49,691 nt of DNA from Streptomyces sp. MspMP-M5 (GTDB lineage: Bacteria > Actinomycetota > Actinomycetes > Streptomycetales > Streptomycetaceae): contig NZ_KB891885.1 in NCBI RefSeq assembly GCF_000373585.1, positions 190,605-240,295 of the forward strand. Reading direction: 5' to 3'. Below are positions 6,831 through 16,063 of the stretch, piece by piece (position 1 is the first letter of the stretch; each line of letters begins with the position of its first letter). The notes below the pieces were generated by a model. The model was given only the letters and a program-made list of their open reading frames with translations. It was not told where the DNA came from and did no database searches. Both the position numbers and the translations under genes were made by a program.

Positions 6831-9004
6831 GAGCTGCTTGCCTGGGCGTAGAGGGCGTCCACCTCGGTGCGGGCGGTGTCCGGGCCGATGACCAGGACGA
6901 GGTGGTAGCGGCCGTTCTGGATCATCGCGAGGTTGCGGGCGTAGAGCCGGTGGCCGGCGCCGTCCGTCCAGGCGAAGGCGCCCTCGGCCATCGCCGTCGG
7001 GCCGACGTCGATCCGCCGCAGCCCGGAGGCCGACGACCAGCCCGCGTCCCGGAACGCCGCCAACTCCGGCTCCCTGGCCTGCTGGTACGCCATCGGGTCG
7101 GTGCCGAACGCCGCGGTGGTGTCGCGGCCGGGCACCACCAGCAGGGTGGAGCCGCCGCCGGTGTAGCGCGCCTCGCCCTGCGGGCTGCCGGCGGCGCGCT
7201 GCCAGCCGTCGTGCACCGCGATCCGGAAACCGAGGGGGTCGGTGCGCAGGGCGTAGCCGGGGGCGGCGGTCCCGGGGGCGGTGGTCTGCGGGGCGGTGGT
7301 GCCCGGTGGGCGGTCGGCGTCCCCGCCCGTGCCGTTGCTCTTCCCGTCGCCGACGTGGCCGGGCGTGGGGGCCGGGCCGGCGCCGGGCGCCGCGGTGCCG
7401 GGGCGGTCCGTGCCGGATGCGCCGCCCGGCCCGGACTTCGGCAGGAACACCATGGCGTAGGCGATCCCGGCGACCATCAGCAGCAGGATGACGGTGAGCA
7501 GCACCAGGCCCAGGCTGCGCGGGCCCCGCCCCGCCCGCGACCGCTGCGGCACCGGGCCGACCCCGACCTGGCCCAGCAGCTCATGGCTCGACGGCTCCGC
7601 CAACGCACCCGGCGAACGGCCCACGGGGCGCGGCATCTTGGACCGCCGGGACGCGGCGGGCGGCTCGACGGAGCGGGGCGGGCGCGCGGGAGCCGCCCAG
7701 CCCGCCCCGGCCCGCCTGGGCCGCCGCTGACGCACCAGCTCGCCCCGCCGCCGGACGATCGGCAGCCGCCGCGGATCGGCGGGCCCCGCCGGCGCGGGCA
7801 GCGCCACCATCCGGCGGCCCAGATCCGGCTCGGGCGCCGTGCGCACCAACGTCCGCAGCCGGCCGAGCAGTTCCTCGGCCGTCGGCCGCTCGGCCGGGTC
7901 CTGGCACAGCAGTGCCGCGACGAGCGGCCGCAGCACCCCGGCGTCCACGGCCTCGGCGGGCCGCTGCGCCCGCACCAGCCGCACCAGCTCGGCGGCGCTC
8001 TCCTCGGGATACGGGGGATACCCCTGCACCGCGCGGAACAGCAGCACGCCCACCGCCCACAGATCCGCAGCCGGCCCCACCGGCCCCACCGGGCCCGCCG
8101 ATCCCACGGCTTCGTCGCTCCCGTTCACCGGCCCGGCCTGCTCCGGCGCCCAGCGCTCGGCGACCGCGCCGACGAGCTCCAGCCGCGCCTGCCGGGCCCG
8201 TTCGGCGGCGAGCCCGGTGAGCACCGCGCCGGACGCCGTGGCCACCGCCTCCCCGCCGCTTGCGGCCGCTCCCTTGGCCAGCGACACCGACGCCGGCACC
8301 GACGCCGCGGCCGGCTCCCTCGGCATCGGGTCGTACCCGCACAGCGCCTCCTGCGCCGCGCCCGCCGCCAGGCCCGTCAGGACCGCCCGGCCGTCCTCGC
8401 AGACCAGGACCGTGCGGGCGGTGATGTTGCGGTGCAGCCAGCCGTGGGCGTGCAGGGCGCGCAGGGCGGTGAGCAGGTCGGCGGCGATCTCCGCGGCGCG
8501 GTGCGGGCTCAGCGTCCGTCCGGTGAGCAGCTCGGCCAGCGGGCGGGCGGACAGCAGCTCCCCGACGATCCACAGGCTGCCGTCCTGCGCGAAGACGTCG
8601 AAGACCTGCTCCAGCAGGGCGTGATCGGGCAGTTGGGCGGCGGCCGTGGCGGCCTGGACGGCGCGCCGGGCGACCGGGTCCGCGGGAGCGCGCTCGGCAT
8701 GCCCGTCGACGCCCCGGCCGTGGGCCACCGCCGGGCCGCCGCCGAAACCATCCTGCGCACGCCCGTCCGCCGGATGACCGTCCGGCGCCAACGCCTCGGC
8801 CTCCAGCACCTCGGCCTCCACCACCTCCGGCAGCGGCACCTGACGGATCAGCACGTCCTGCCCGCTGTAGGTGTCGAAGGCCGGGAGGCCGGTGAACGGG
8901 CCGGGGCCGGCGGGCGGCCGCGCCGCCAGGCGGTAGCGGTCGGCGAGCACTCCGCCCCCGGGCCCGAACGGCCGCGGGGACGCCCCCCTCGCGTGCTCGT
9001 CCAC
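6815..9004 (-). CDS. Membrane protein with kinase-like (pseudokinase) domain
   Basis: 729-residue protein laid out as a PASTA-less eukaryotic-type kinase: N-terminal kinase-like domain (about 1-400), proline/arginine-rich linker, one membrane segment (GLVLLTVILLLMVAGIAYAMV, near 540-560) and an external C-terminal domain. The catalytic motifs are degraded. The HRD loop reads LHRNITARTVLV (Asp to Asn), the DFG position reads LTGLAAG, no VAIK lysine is seen in the DVLIRQVPLPE strand, and a low-complexity insert interrupts the N-lobe. The distal lobe (AADLWAVGVLLFRAVQGYPPY) is conserved. It probably binds rather than phosphorylates partners. It lies 131 bp downstream of, and parallel to, an intact kinase, which may be its partner. 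Confidence 0.85.
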   Translation of the reverse strand: MDEHARGASPRPFGPGGGVLADRYRLAARPPAGPGPFTGLPAFDTYSGQDVLIRQVPLPEVVEAEVLEAEALAPDGHPADGRAQDGFGGGPAVAHGRGVDGHAERAPADPVARRAVQAATAAAQLPDHALLEQVFDVFAQDGSLWIVGELLSARPLAELLTGRTLSPHRAAEIAADLLTALRALHAHGWLHRNITARTVLVCEDGRAVLTGLAAGAAQEALCGYDPMPREPAAASVPASVSLAKGAAASGGEAVATASGAVLTGLAAERARQARLELVGAVAERWAPEQAGPVNGSDEAVGSAGPVGPVGPAADLWAVGVLLFRAVQGYPPYPEESAAELVRLVRAQRPAEAVDAGVLRPLVAALLCQDPAERPTAEELLGRLRTLVRTAPEPDLGRRMVALPAPAGPADPRRLPIVRRRGELVRQRRPRRAGAGWAAPARPPRSVEPPAASRRSKMPRPVGRSPGALAEPSSHELLGQVGVGPVPQRSRAGRGPRSLGLVLLTVILLLMVAGIAYAMVFLPKSGPGGASGTDRPGTAAPGAGPAPTPGHVGDGKSNGTGGDADRPPGTTAPQTTAPGTAAPGYALRTDPLGFRIAVHDGWQRAAGSPQGEARYTGGGSTLLVVPGRDTTAAFGTDPMAYQQAREPELAAFRDAGWSSASGLRRIDVGPTAMAEGAFAWTDGAGHRLYARNLAMIQNGRYHLVLVIGPDTARTEVDALYAQASSSYQPG

Positions 9005-9135
9005 GATGCGCCTCCCCTCAGCGGGCGCCGCGTCCGCCGGGGCGGATGCTTACGACTCCGGACTTCTCACGATACGTGGCGGCACCGACAGTTGAGCCCG
9101 TCGGACCGCGCCCCGCGCCGGGTCCGTCCGCCGGG

Positions 9136-11244
9136 TCAGTCCTTGATCGCGAAGGTGCGGAAGGCGGTGTCCCGCAGCTGCCGGCACGCGTCGTCGTCCC
9201 AGGCGTCCGCCTTGCACGTGATCATGATGGCGTAGCCGTGGTGGTCGTCGGCCCGGAAGCCGCGGTTGAGCACCCGTACGTCCTCGCCGCCCTGGTGGCG
9301 GGTGAACGCCCAGTCCGCGACGGTCGGGAAGCCGCGCCAGCCGACGGCCTTGATGCCCAGGAGGTGGTAGGCGTCGCTGGAGCCGGCCACGCTGGGCTCC
9401 AGGCTGCGCCAGGCGGCCGCGGCGTCCTTGCCGGGCGAGTCGTTGTAGTCGACCTGTATGCGCGGGAAGCCGCCGGAGGCGCTGTATATGGCGCCGGAGT
9501 TCTCGCCGGCCGTATCGGTCTGCTTGAACCCCTTGGGCATCACCATGGTGAAGTGGAAGGCGCCGTTGGTGACCTGCGCGAAGCCGTCCGGGATCGCCGC
9601 CCCGTCCTTCTTCCCGCCGTTGCCGCCATTGCCGTCCTTGCCGTTGCCGCCGGTACCGCCGTCCTTGGCGCCGCCGGACTTCCCGCCGCCCGGGGTGCCC
9701 GCGCCGTCCGTGGCGGCGGAACCGCTCGCGCCGGCCGCCTCCGTCGCGTCCCGGCTCGCGGCCGTGCCCTTGGCGCTCTTGCCGCCGCTGGCCGCGGAGT
9801 CGGCGCCGTCGCCGCTGCTGAACGCCAGCGCCAGCAGCGTCCCGAGGACGACGACCACCACGGCCGCCGCGATGATCAGCGTCCGGCGCGGGACGACGTC
9901 GGTCACCGAGGCGCGCGGCGGGGCGGGACGGCCGTCGCCGTCACCGGGTCTGGGGTCGGACCGGACCGCCGCGGCGGCGTTCCGCACGGACGTCAGGGCC
10001 GCGCGCACCCGCTCCTTGGCGGCGTCCGCGTCGAAACCGGCGCGGGCCGGGGTGTCGGCACCGGCCTCGGCGGGCCGCGTCACCGCACTGTCCTTGCCGG
10101 ACTCCCGCGCCGGCGCCGGCTTCGCCGAACGGCCCGAACCGCCGTCCGTGCGCGCGGTGTTCACCGCACCCTGGGACGTCCCGGCGCCGCCACCGGCCGC
10201 CGCCGCCCCGGTCACCGGCTTCGCCTTCGGCTTCTTCGGCAGCCGCGACCCGGCAGCAACACCGGTGGACTTGGCGGACTTGGCGGGCCTGCCGGACTTG
10301 CCGTCGGCCCGCTCCGGCCGCTCCGACCGGTCCGGCCGCTTTGCCGGCACGGTGGGCAGCGTCATCGCCCGCGTCGCGTCCATCGGGGGCTCCGGCTCGG
10401 TCTCCGGGGCGTGGATGACCGCCAGCAGCAGGGCCCGTGCCCCGGCCTCGTCCAGCCGGCCCGCCGGGTCCTTCACCAGCAAGCCGTAGATGACGTCCTC
10501 CAGCGGCCCGGCGCTCTTGGGCGGCTCGACCGGCTCGGTCATCACGGCGGTGAGGGTGGCGATCGCCGAGCCCTTGTCGTACGGGGGGACGCCCTCGACG
10601 CAGGCGTACAGCAGGCCGCCGAGCGACCACAGGTCGGCCGGCGGGCCCGGCTTCTGGCCGCGGGCCCGCTCCGGCGAGATGTACGAGGGCGCGCCGACGA
10701 GCATGCCGGTGGACGTCACCGACGGGTCGCCCTCGACCTGCGCGATGCCGAAGTCGGTGAGCACGACCCGGCCGTCGTCGGAGATCAGGACGTTGGACGG
10801 CTTCACGTCGCGGTGCAGGATGCCCTGGCCGTGGGCGGCGCGCAGGACGTCGAGGACCGCGAGGCCGACCTCGGCGGCGCGGCGCGGGGTGAGCGGGCCG
10901 TCGTCACGGATGACCTCGGCCAGCGAGCGGCCCTCCACCAGCTCCATCACGATCCACGGCCGGTCGTCCTCGTCGACCACGTCGTAGACCGTCACCGCGC
11001 CGTTGCTGCGGATCCGGGCGATCGCCTTGGCCTCGCGCAGGGTGCGGGTGATCAGACGCCGCTTCTCGTCCTCCTCGATGCCGCCGGGGAAGCGGAGTTC
11101 CTTGACCGCGACCGTGCGGCCCAGGACCTCGTCGTCGGCCCGCCAGACGGTGCCCATCCCGCCCCGGCCGAGAACACCGGCGAGCCGGTACCGGCCGGCG
11201 AGCAGCCTGCCCTCCTTGCCGTCCATCTCGACCTCGTCGCCCAC
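9136..11244 (-). CDS. Serine/threonine protein kinase, transmembrane
   Basis: 702-residue Hanks-type kinase with intact catalytic residues: glycine loop LGRGGMGTVW (25-34), VAVK lysine at 48, LHRDVKPSN with Asp146, DFG at 164-166, and YISPERA. A long Ala/Lys/Arg/Pro-rich linker follows, then a single transmembrane helix (RTLIIAAAVVVVVLGTLLAL) and a Gly/Ser/Asp/Lys-rich stalk leading to an external domain (NGAFHFTMVMPKGF ... FRTFAIKD). I chose the GTG at 11244 because AGAGGGG lies six bases upstream; the longer open frame to 11463 overlaps the divergent gene. It likely senses an extracytoplasmic cue. In S. coelicolor a kinase cluster linked to spore-wall synthesis lies near glpD; this pair is in a matching position (recollection, not checked). 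Confidence 0.92.
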   Translation of the reverse strand: MGDEVEMDGKEGRLLAGRYRLAGVLGRGGMGTVWRADDEVLGRTVAVKELRFPGGIEEDEKRRLITRTLREAKAIARIRSNGAVTVYDVVDEDDRPWIVMELVEGRSLAEVIRDDGPLTPRRAAEVGLAVLDVLRAAHGQGILHRDVKPSNVLISDDGRVVLTDFGIAQVEGDPSVTSTGMLVGAPSYISPERARGQKPGPPADLWSLGGLLYACVEGVPPYDKGSAIATLTAVMTEPVEPPKSAGPLEDVIYGLLVKDPAGRLDEAGARALLLAVIHAPETEPEPPMDATRAMTLPTVPAKRPDRSERPERADGKSGRPAKSAKSTGVAAGSRLPKKPKAKPVTGAAAAGGGAGTSQGAVNTARTDGGSGRSAKPAPARESGKDSAVTRPAEAGADTPARAGFDADAAKERVRAALTSVRNAAAAVRSDPRPGDGDGRPAPPRASVTDVVPRRTLIIAAAVVVVVLGTLLALAFSSGDGADSAASGGKSAKGTAASRDATEAAGASGSAATDGAGTPGGGKSGGAKDGGTGGNGKDGNGGNGGKKDGAAIPDGFAQVTNGAFHFTMVMPKGFKQTDTAGENSGAIYSASGGFPRIQVDYNDSPGKDAAAAWRSLEPSVAGSSDAYHLLGIKAVGWRGFPTVADWAFTRHQGGEDVRVLNRGFRADDHHGYAIMITCKADAWDDDACRQLRDTAFRTFAIKD

Positions 11245-11432
11245 GGAATCCCCTCTGCATTCCAGCCGAGTTGGCAGTCCCGATGCTCCATCGACCGCCA
11301 AACTGACCCAACTCGGACAACCCACCCTGGCAGGGCCTTCATTCTCCCTCATCCACGGCCGTGCGGAAGGCCGGGTGGGTGCCGGAGGGTGCCGCGCACC
11401 CGTCATGATGTCCCCGACGACGGGAGTTCTTT

Positions 11433-12644
11433 TTGCCGCTGCGCCCACCCCGCCCGGTCGCACCGCGCCGACCGCGCCCGACCGTCCGCCTGCTCCCGGC
11501 CGTGCTGGCCGCCCTGTCCCTGACGGCGTGTACGAGCACCCCGCCCGCCTCCGTCGCGCCGGCGGCGCCCGCCCGGCCCCGGACCGCCGAGACGGCCGCG
11601 CTGCACCGCCTGGTGGCCGACGGCGCGCCCGGCGCGGCCTCGCTCGTCACCCGCTACGGCCGGCCGGCCTCCTCGCGGTTCGCCGCGGCCGGCGTCGCCG
11701 ATCTGCGCAGCGGCCGGAAGATCGGCCCCCTGGACCACTTCCGGGCGGGCAGCCTCACCAAGACCCTCGTCGCCACGGTCGTGCTGCAACTCGTCGGCGA
11801 GGGCCGGCTCTCGCTCGACGACCGCGCCGCCGGCCACCTCCCGCCCGGAGTGCCGCTCACCGGCGCGCACGGCGCGAGCGACCTGCACCGGGTGACGGTC
11901 CGCCAACTGCTCGACCACACGAGCGGCCTGTTCAACTACACCGACGACCCCCGCCTCGCCGAACAGCTCTACGGCAGGGGCTTCCCGGCCCACCGCTACG
12001 ACCACCACACCCCGGCCGAACTGCTGCGGATCGCGCTCGGCCACCCGCCGACCGCCGCCCCCGGCGCCCGCTACTCCTACTCCAACACCAACTACCTGGT
12101 GCTCGGCCTGGTCATCCAGGGCGTCACCGGGCACCCGTACGCCGACGAGCTGCGCCGCCGCATCCTGGCCCCGTTCGACCTGCGCGGCACCTCGTTCCCC
12201 GGCGACAGCCCGGCGCTGCCCGCGCCGCACGGCCGCGGCTACTCCCGGATCGACGGCCGCGAGGTGGACAGCACCACCCTCGACCCCAGCCGGGCCGGCG
12301 CCGCCGGCGAGATGATCACCACCCTCGGCGACCTCAACCGGTTCTTCGCCGCGCTGCTCGGCGGCCGGCTCCTGGCGCCCCGCCAGATGGCCGAACTGCG
12401 CGGCGAACAGGCCACCCACGGCGCCTACGGCCTGGGCCTCTACGCCACCCGGCTGCCCTGCGGCGTGACGGTCTGGGGCCACAACGGCGACATCAACGGC
12501 TCGTACGCGCAGACCGCCGGCACCGCCGACGGCCGGCACCTGGTCAGCTTCCGGGTCAACACCGACGCCCCGGCCGGCCGGACCGGCGGCACCGCCGTCC
12601 TGGCCGCCGAGTTCTGCCCACCCCACCGCAACCGGCGCGCCTGA
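11433..12644 (+). CDS. Serine hydrolase, beta-lactamase class C / DD-carboxypeptidase-like lipoprotein
   Basis: 403-residue secreted lipoprotein. The N-terminus has an Arg-rich stretch, a hydrophobic core and lipobox LTAC (Cys near residue 33). The penicillin-recognising fold is shown by the SxxK motif GSLTKT with Ser nucleophile, the YxN motif YSYSNTNYLVLG, and WGHNGDINGS in place of KTG. These enzymes hydrolyse D-Ala peptides, beta-lactams or esters at the cell surface. The start is TTG at 11433 with GGGAG seven bases upstream. It is divergent from the kinase gene, with 188 bp between them in which I see no clear promoter element. Exact substrate is unknown. Confidence 0.9.
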   Translation: MPLRPPRPVAPRRPRPTVRLLPAVLAALSLTACTSTPPASVAPAAPARPRTAETAALHRLVADGAPGAASLVTRYGRPASSRFAAAGVADLRSGRKIGPLDHFRAGSLTKTLVATVVLQLVGEGRLSLDDRAAGHLPPGVPLTGAHGASDLHRVTVRQLLDHTSGLFNYTDDPRLAEQLYGRGFPAHRYDHHTPAELLRIALGHPPTAAPGARYSYSNTNYLVLGLVIQGVTGHPYADELRRRILAPFDLRGTSFPGDSPALPAPHGRGYSRIDGREVDSTTLDPSRAGAAGEMITTLGDLNRFFAALLGGRLLAPRQMAELRGEQATHGAYGLGLYATRLPCGVTVWGHNGDINGSYAQTAGTADGRHLVSFRVNTDAPAGRTGGTAVLAAEFCPPHRNRRA

Positions 12645-12671
12645 CGCGGGCGGACGCGGGGGCAGCTGCCG

Positions 12672-14381
12672 CTACGTCAGCGGCACGATGTCCGGCGCGC
12701 CCAGCCGGGCCGCGTCCGCCGTCAGGTCGTCCGGCTGGCGCTGCGACTCGCGCTCGGCCTCCACCCGCTTCTCGTAGTGCGCGATCTCCTTCTCGATCTG
12801 CGCACTGTCCCAGCCCAGCGCCGGCGCCATCAGCTCGGCCGCCTCCCGGGCGCTGCGGGTGCCGCGGTCGAAGGTCTCGATGGAGATCCGGGTGCGCCGG
12901 GTCAGCACGTCGTCGAGGTGCCGGGCGCCCTCGTGCGTACAGGCGTAGACGATCTCGGCGCGCAGGTAGTCGTCGGCGGCGGCGAGCGGCCGGCCCAGCG
13001 AGGGGTCGGCCACCACCAGTTCCAGCAGCTCCTCGGTCAACGCGCCGTAACGGTTCAGCAGATGCTCCGTCCGGGCCACGTGCAGCCCGGTCCGGGCTGC
13101 GATCCGGGCCCGCGCGTTCCACAGCGCCCGGTAGCCCTCGGCGCCCGCCAGCGGCACGTCCTCGGTGACGCACTCGGCGACCCGGGCGTCCAGCGCGTGC
13201 ACCGCCTCGTCCACCGCGTCCTTGGCCATCACCCGGTACGTCGTGTACTTGCCGCCCGCGACGACCACCAGCCCCGGCACCGGGTGGGCCACCGTGTGCT
13301 CCCGCGACAGCTTGCTGGTGGCGTCCGACTCCCCGGCCAGCAGCGGCCGCAGCCCGGCATAGACACCCTCCACGTCGTCCCTGGTGAGCGGCGTGGCAAG
13401 GACGGAATTCACATGCTCCAGCAGATAGTCGATATCGGCACTGGAGGCCGCCGGATGCGCCTTGTCCAGATCCCAGTCCGTATCCGTCGTCCCGATGATC
13501 CAGTGCCGCCCCCACGGGATGACGAACAGCACGCTCTTCTCGGTCCGCAGGATCAGCCCGGTCGTCGAATGAATTCGGTCCTTGGGGACGACCAGGTGAA
13601 TCCCCTTCGACGCCCGGACGTGGAACTGGCCGCGCTCCCCGATCAGCGCCTGGGTGTCGTCCGTCCACACCCCCGTCGCGTTGACGATCTGCCGGGCCCG
13701 GATCTCGTGCTCCACGCCGCCCTCGACGTCCTGCACCCGCGCGCCGACCACCCGCTCGCCCTCGCGCAGGAAACCCACCACCCGCGCCCGGTTGGCGACC
13801 TGCGCGCCGTACGCGGCGGCGGTGCGCACCAGGGTCATGACGTACCGCGCGTCGTCCATCTGCGCGTCGTAGTACTGCAACGCGCCGACCAGCGCGTCCT
13901 TCCGCAGACAGGGCGCCACCCGCAGCGCCCGCCGGTGCGAGAGGTGCCGGTGGACGGGCAGCCCCCGGCCGTGCCCCGAGGAGACCGACATCCCGTCGTA
14001 GAGCGCCACACCGGAGCCCGCGTACCAGCGCTCCCAGCCCTTGTGCTGCAACGGATAGAGGAACGGCACCGGCTTGACCAGATGGGGCGCCAGCCGCTGG
14101 AGCAGCAGCCCGCGCTCCTTCAACGCCTCCCGCACCAGCGCGAAGTCCAGCATCTCCAGATACCGCAGTCCGCCGTGGATGAGCTTGCTCGACCGGCTGG
14201 ACGTGCCCGACGCCCAGTCACGGGCCTCCACCAGCCCGGTGTCCAGCCCGCGGGTCGCGGCGTCCAGCGCCGTACCGGCACCGACCACGCCGCCGCCGAC
14301 CACCAGCACGTCCAGTTCCCGCTCCGCCATCTGGGTGAGCGCCTTGGCGCGCTGCGCCGGTCCGAGTGTCGCTGTCTTCAC
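12672..14381 (-). CDS. glpD: Glycerol-3-phosphate dehydrogenase (FAD-dependent)
   Basis: 569-residue aerobic glycerol-3-phosphate dehydrogenase, oxidising sn-glycerol-3-phosphate to dihydroxyacetone phosphate at the membrane and passing electrons to quinone. The FAD-binding dinucleotide fold VLVVGGGVVGAGTALDAATR lies near the N-terminus, followed by SSRSSKLIHGGLRYLE, a GlpD signature, and RPLLAGE. The C-terminal DAO_C domain (ARIAARTGLHVARTEHLLNR) is complete. The start is GTG at 14381 with GGGAGG five bases upstream; a GTG three bases earlier is too close to it. No glpF or glpK is adjacent, so it is a separate transcription unit, divergent from the sugar-dehydrogenase homologue. Confidence 0.95.
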   Translation of the reverse strand: MKTATLGPAQRAKALTQMAERELDVLVVGGGVVGAGTALDAATRGLDTGLVEARDWASGTSSRSSKLIHGGLRYLEMLDFALVREALKERGLLLQRLAPHLVKPVPFLYPLQHKGWERWYAGSGVALYDGMSVSSGHGRGLPVHRHLSHRRALRVAPCLRKDALVGALQYYDAQMDDARYVMTLVRTAAAYGAQVANRARVVGFLREGERVVGARVQDVEGGVEHEIRARQIVNATGVWTDDTQALIGERGQFHVRASKGIHLVVPKDRIHSTTGLILRTEKSVLFVIPWGRHWIIGTTDTDWDLDKAHPAASSADIDYLLEHVNSVLATPLTRDDVEGVYAGLRPLLAGESDATSKLSREHTVAHPVPGLVVVAGGKYTTYRVMAKDAVDEAVHALDARVAECVTEDVPLAGAEGYRALWNARARIAARTGLHVARTEHLLNRYGALTEELLELVVADPSLGRPLAAADDYLRAEIVYACTHEGARHLDDVLTRRTRISIETFDRGTRSAREAAELMAPALGWDSAQIEKEIAHYEKRVEAERESQRQPDDLTADAARLGAPDIVPLT

Positions 14382-14629
14382 CACTGCCTCCCGCTGTGAT
14401 TCGGAACCGGACCCCCCGTCCGTCGATTCTGTCCGCGGCCGCGGCCGGCAACCACCGTCCGCCCGCGGCGGCAACACCCGGCCACCTCGATCCACCAATA
14501 CCCATTCTGGGTCAAATATCCGCTTAGTCTATTTAAGCCCTTTCGGTGGTCGGCTCCCCCGCACGGCGCCCGGCCGCCACGAGGACACGCGCAGGGCCCA
14601 CACACTCGCTCGGGAAGGACGGCCGCAGC

Positions 14630-15877
14630 ATGTCCGCAGATCTCGCCGTCATCGGACTCGGTCACCTGGGTCTCCCCCTCGCCCAGGCCGCCACCGCCGC
14701 CGGCCTCACCACCCTCGGCTACGACCCCGATCCCCAGGTGGCCGCGCTCCCCGGCAGCGGCGGCCCGCTGTCCGCCACCGAGGTCCGCCGGCTGCTCGCC
14801 GCCGGCTTCCGCACCACCGCCGACCCCGCCGACCTGGGCCGGGTCCGTACGGCCGTCCTGTGCAGCCCCACCCCGCTCGGCGCCGACCGCACCCTGGACC
14901 TGTCCGCCCTCGCCGAGGCCGCCCGCACCCTCGCCGCCCGCCTGCGCCCGCACACCACCGTCATCCTCGAATCGGCCGGCTACCCGGGCACCACCGAGAA
15001 GTTCCTCCGCCCCCTCCTCGAAACCGGCTCCGGACTCACCGCCGGCCGCGACTTCCACCTCGCCTGCTCCCCCACCCGCCACGACCCCGGCAACCGCACC
15101 CACCGCTACCGCAACACCCCCAAGGTCATCGGCGGCCTCACCCCCGCCTGCACCGAGGCCGCCGCCGCCTTCTACAGCCGGCTCACCGACAAGGTCGTCC
15201 GCGCCCGCGGCCCCCGCGAGGCCGAGACCGCCAACCTCCTGGAAACCAACTACCGGCACATCAACATCGCCCTGATGAACGAGATGGCCGTCTACTGCCA
15301 CGAGATCGGCGTCGACCTGTGGGACGTCATCCGCTGCGCCGAGACCAAACCGTTCGGCTTCCAGTCCTTCCGCCCCGGCCCCGGCGTCGGCGGCCACGCC
15401 GCCCCCATCGACCCCAACCACCGCACCCCGCAGGGCAGTTCACCCGGCGCCCCGCTCCGCCTGGTGGAACTCGCCCAGGAGATCAACGGCCGGATGCCGA
15501 CCTACGTCATCCAGCGCTGCACCACCCTGCTCAACGAACACGGCAAATCCGCCCGCGGCGCCCGCATCCTGCTCCTCGGCATCACCTACAAACCCGACCT
15601 CGCCGACCTCGCCGGCACCCCCGCCGCCGAAGTCGCCGCCCGCCTCAGCGACCTGGGCGCCCACCTCACCTACCACGACCCCTACGTCCCCCACTGGGAG
15701 ATCCACGGCCGCCCCGTCCCCCGCGCCGACTCCCTCTACGAGGCCGCCGCCACCGCCGACCTGACCGTCCTCCTCCAACCCCACCGCACCTACGACCTCC
15801 AGGGCCTGGCCGTAAAAGCCCAACTCCTCCTCGACACCCGCGGCGCGACGCCGACCGGCGCCGCCCACCGCCTGTAA
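14630..15877 (+). CDS. Nucleotide-sugar dehydrogenase homologue lacking catalytic Cys
   Basis: 415-residue protein with the full architecture of the UDP-ManNAc/UDP-Glc dehydrogenase family: Rossmann motif VIGLGHLGLPLA (residues 6-17), central helical domain, and C-terminal UDP-binding domain (LLLGITYKPD ... YHDPYVP). Key residues are altered. The GGHC nucleophile is GGHA (Ala257), the Lys of the AKLLEN helix is Asn202 (ETANLLETNYRHIN), SPER is SPTR (Thr149), and the DxRESP arginine segment reads DLAGTP. It may bind nucleotide sugar or NAD without performing the four-electron oxidation. Start ATG at 14630 follows GGAAGGAC. No sugar-biosynthesis neighbours; the coding strand is notably C-rich. 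A simple alternative is a diverged enzyme with a different substrate. Confidence 0.85.
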   Translation: MSADLAVIGLGHLGLPLAQAATAAGLTTLGYDPDPQVAALPGSGGPLSATEVRRLLAAGFRTTADPADLGRVRTAVLCSPTPLGADRTLDLSALAEAARTLAARLRPHTTVILESAGYPGTTEKFLRPLLETGSGLTAGRDFHLACSPTRHDPGNRTHRYRNTPKVIGGLTPACTEAAAAFYSRLTDKVVRARGPREAETANLLETNYRHINIALMNEMAVYCHEIGVDLWDVIRCAETKPFGFQSFRPGPGVGGHAAPIDPNHRTPQGSSPGAPLRLVELAQEINGRMPTYVIQRCTTLLNEHGKSARGARILLLGITYKPDLADLAGTPAAEVAARLSDLGAHLTYHDPYVPHWEIHGRPVPRADSLYEAAATADLTVLLQPHRTYDLQGLAVKAQLLLDTRGATPTGAAHRL

Positions 15878-15886
15878 AAACACCAA

Positions 15887-15917
15887 AGCCCGGCCGCGCA
15901 CACAGCGCAACCGGGCT
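15887..15917 (+). terminator. Weak hairpin after sugar-dehydrogenase homologue
   Basis: AGCCCGG (15887-15893) pairs with CCGGGCT (15911-15917), a 7-bp stem and 17-nt loop starting ten bases after the stop codon. Confidence 0.45.
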
Positions 15918-15933
15918 CTGCCCTGCTCCCCCA

Positions 15934-16063
15934 CCCCGGAGGCCCCGAACCCGGCACCCACCAGGCAGCGGGGCCCCGCCCCAACACCCCACCCGCCGAA
16001 GGCGGAAAGAGCAACCCGCACGGCGGGAAAGCCGACAACGTGGGGCTCAGGCAAAGCGCAGCG
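15934..16063. repeat. Dispersed intergenic element, copy 2
   Basis: Begins CCCCGGAGGCCC like copy 1 (10-127) and ends with the same block around AAGCCGACAACGTGGGG and AAGCGCAGCG, adjoining the stop codon of guaB3. On the minus strand it offers two small hairpins, CCCGC-CGT-GCGGG and CCGCC-TTC-GGCGG. Likely a 3'-end or terminator-associated repeat between two convergent genes. Confidence 0.6.
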
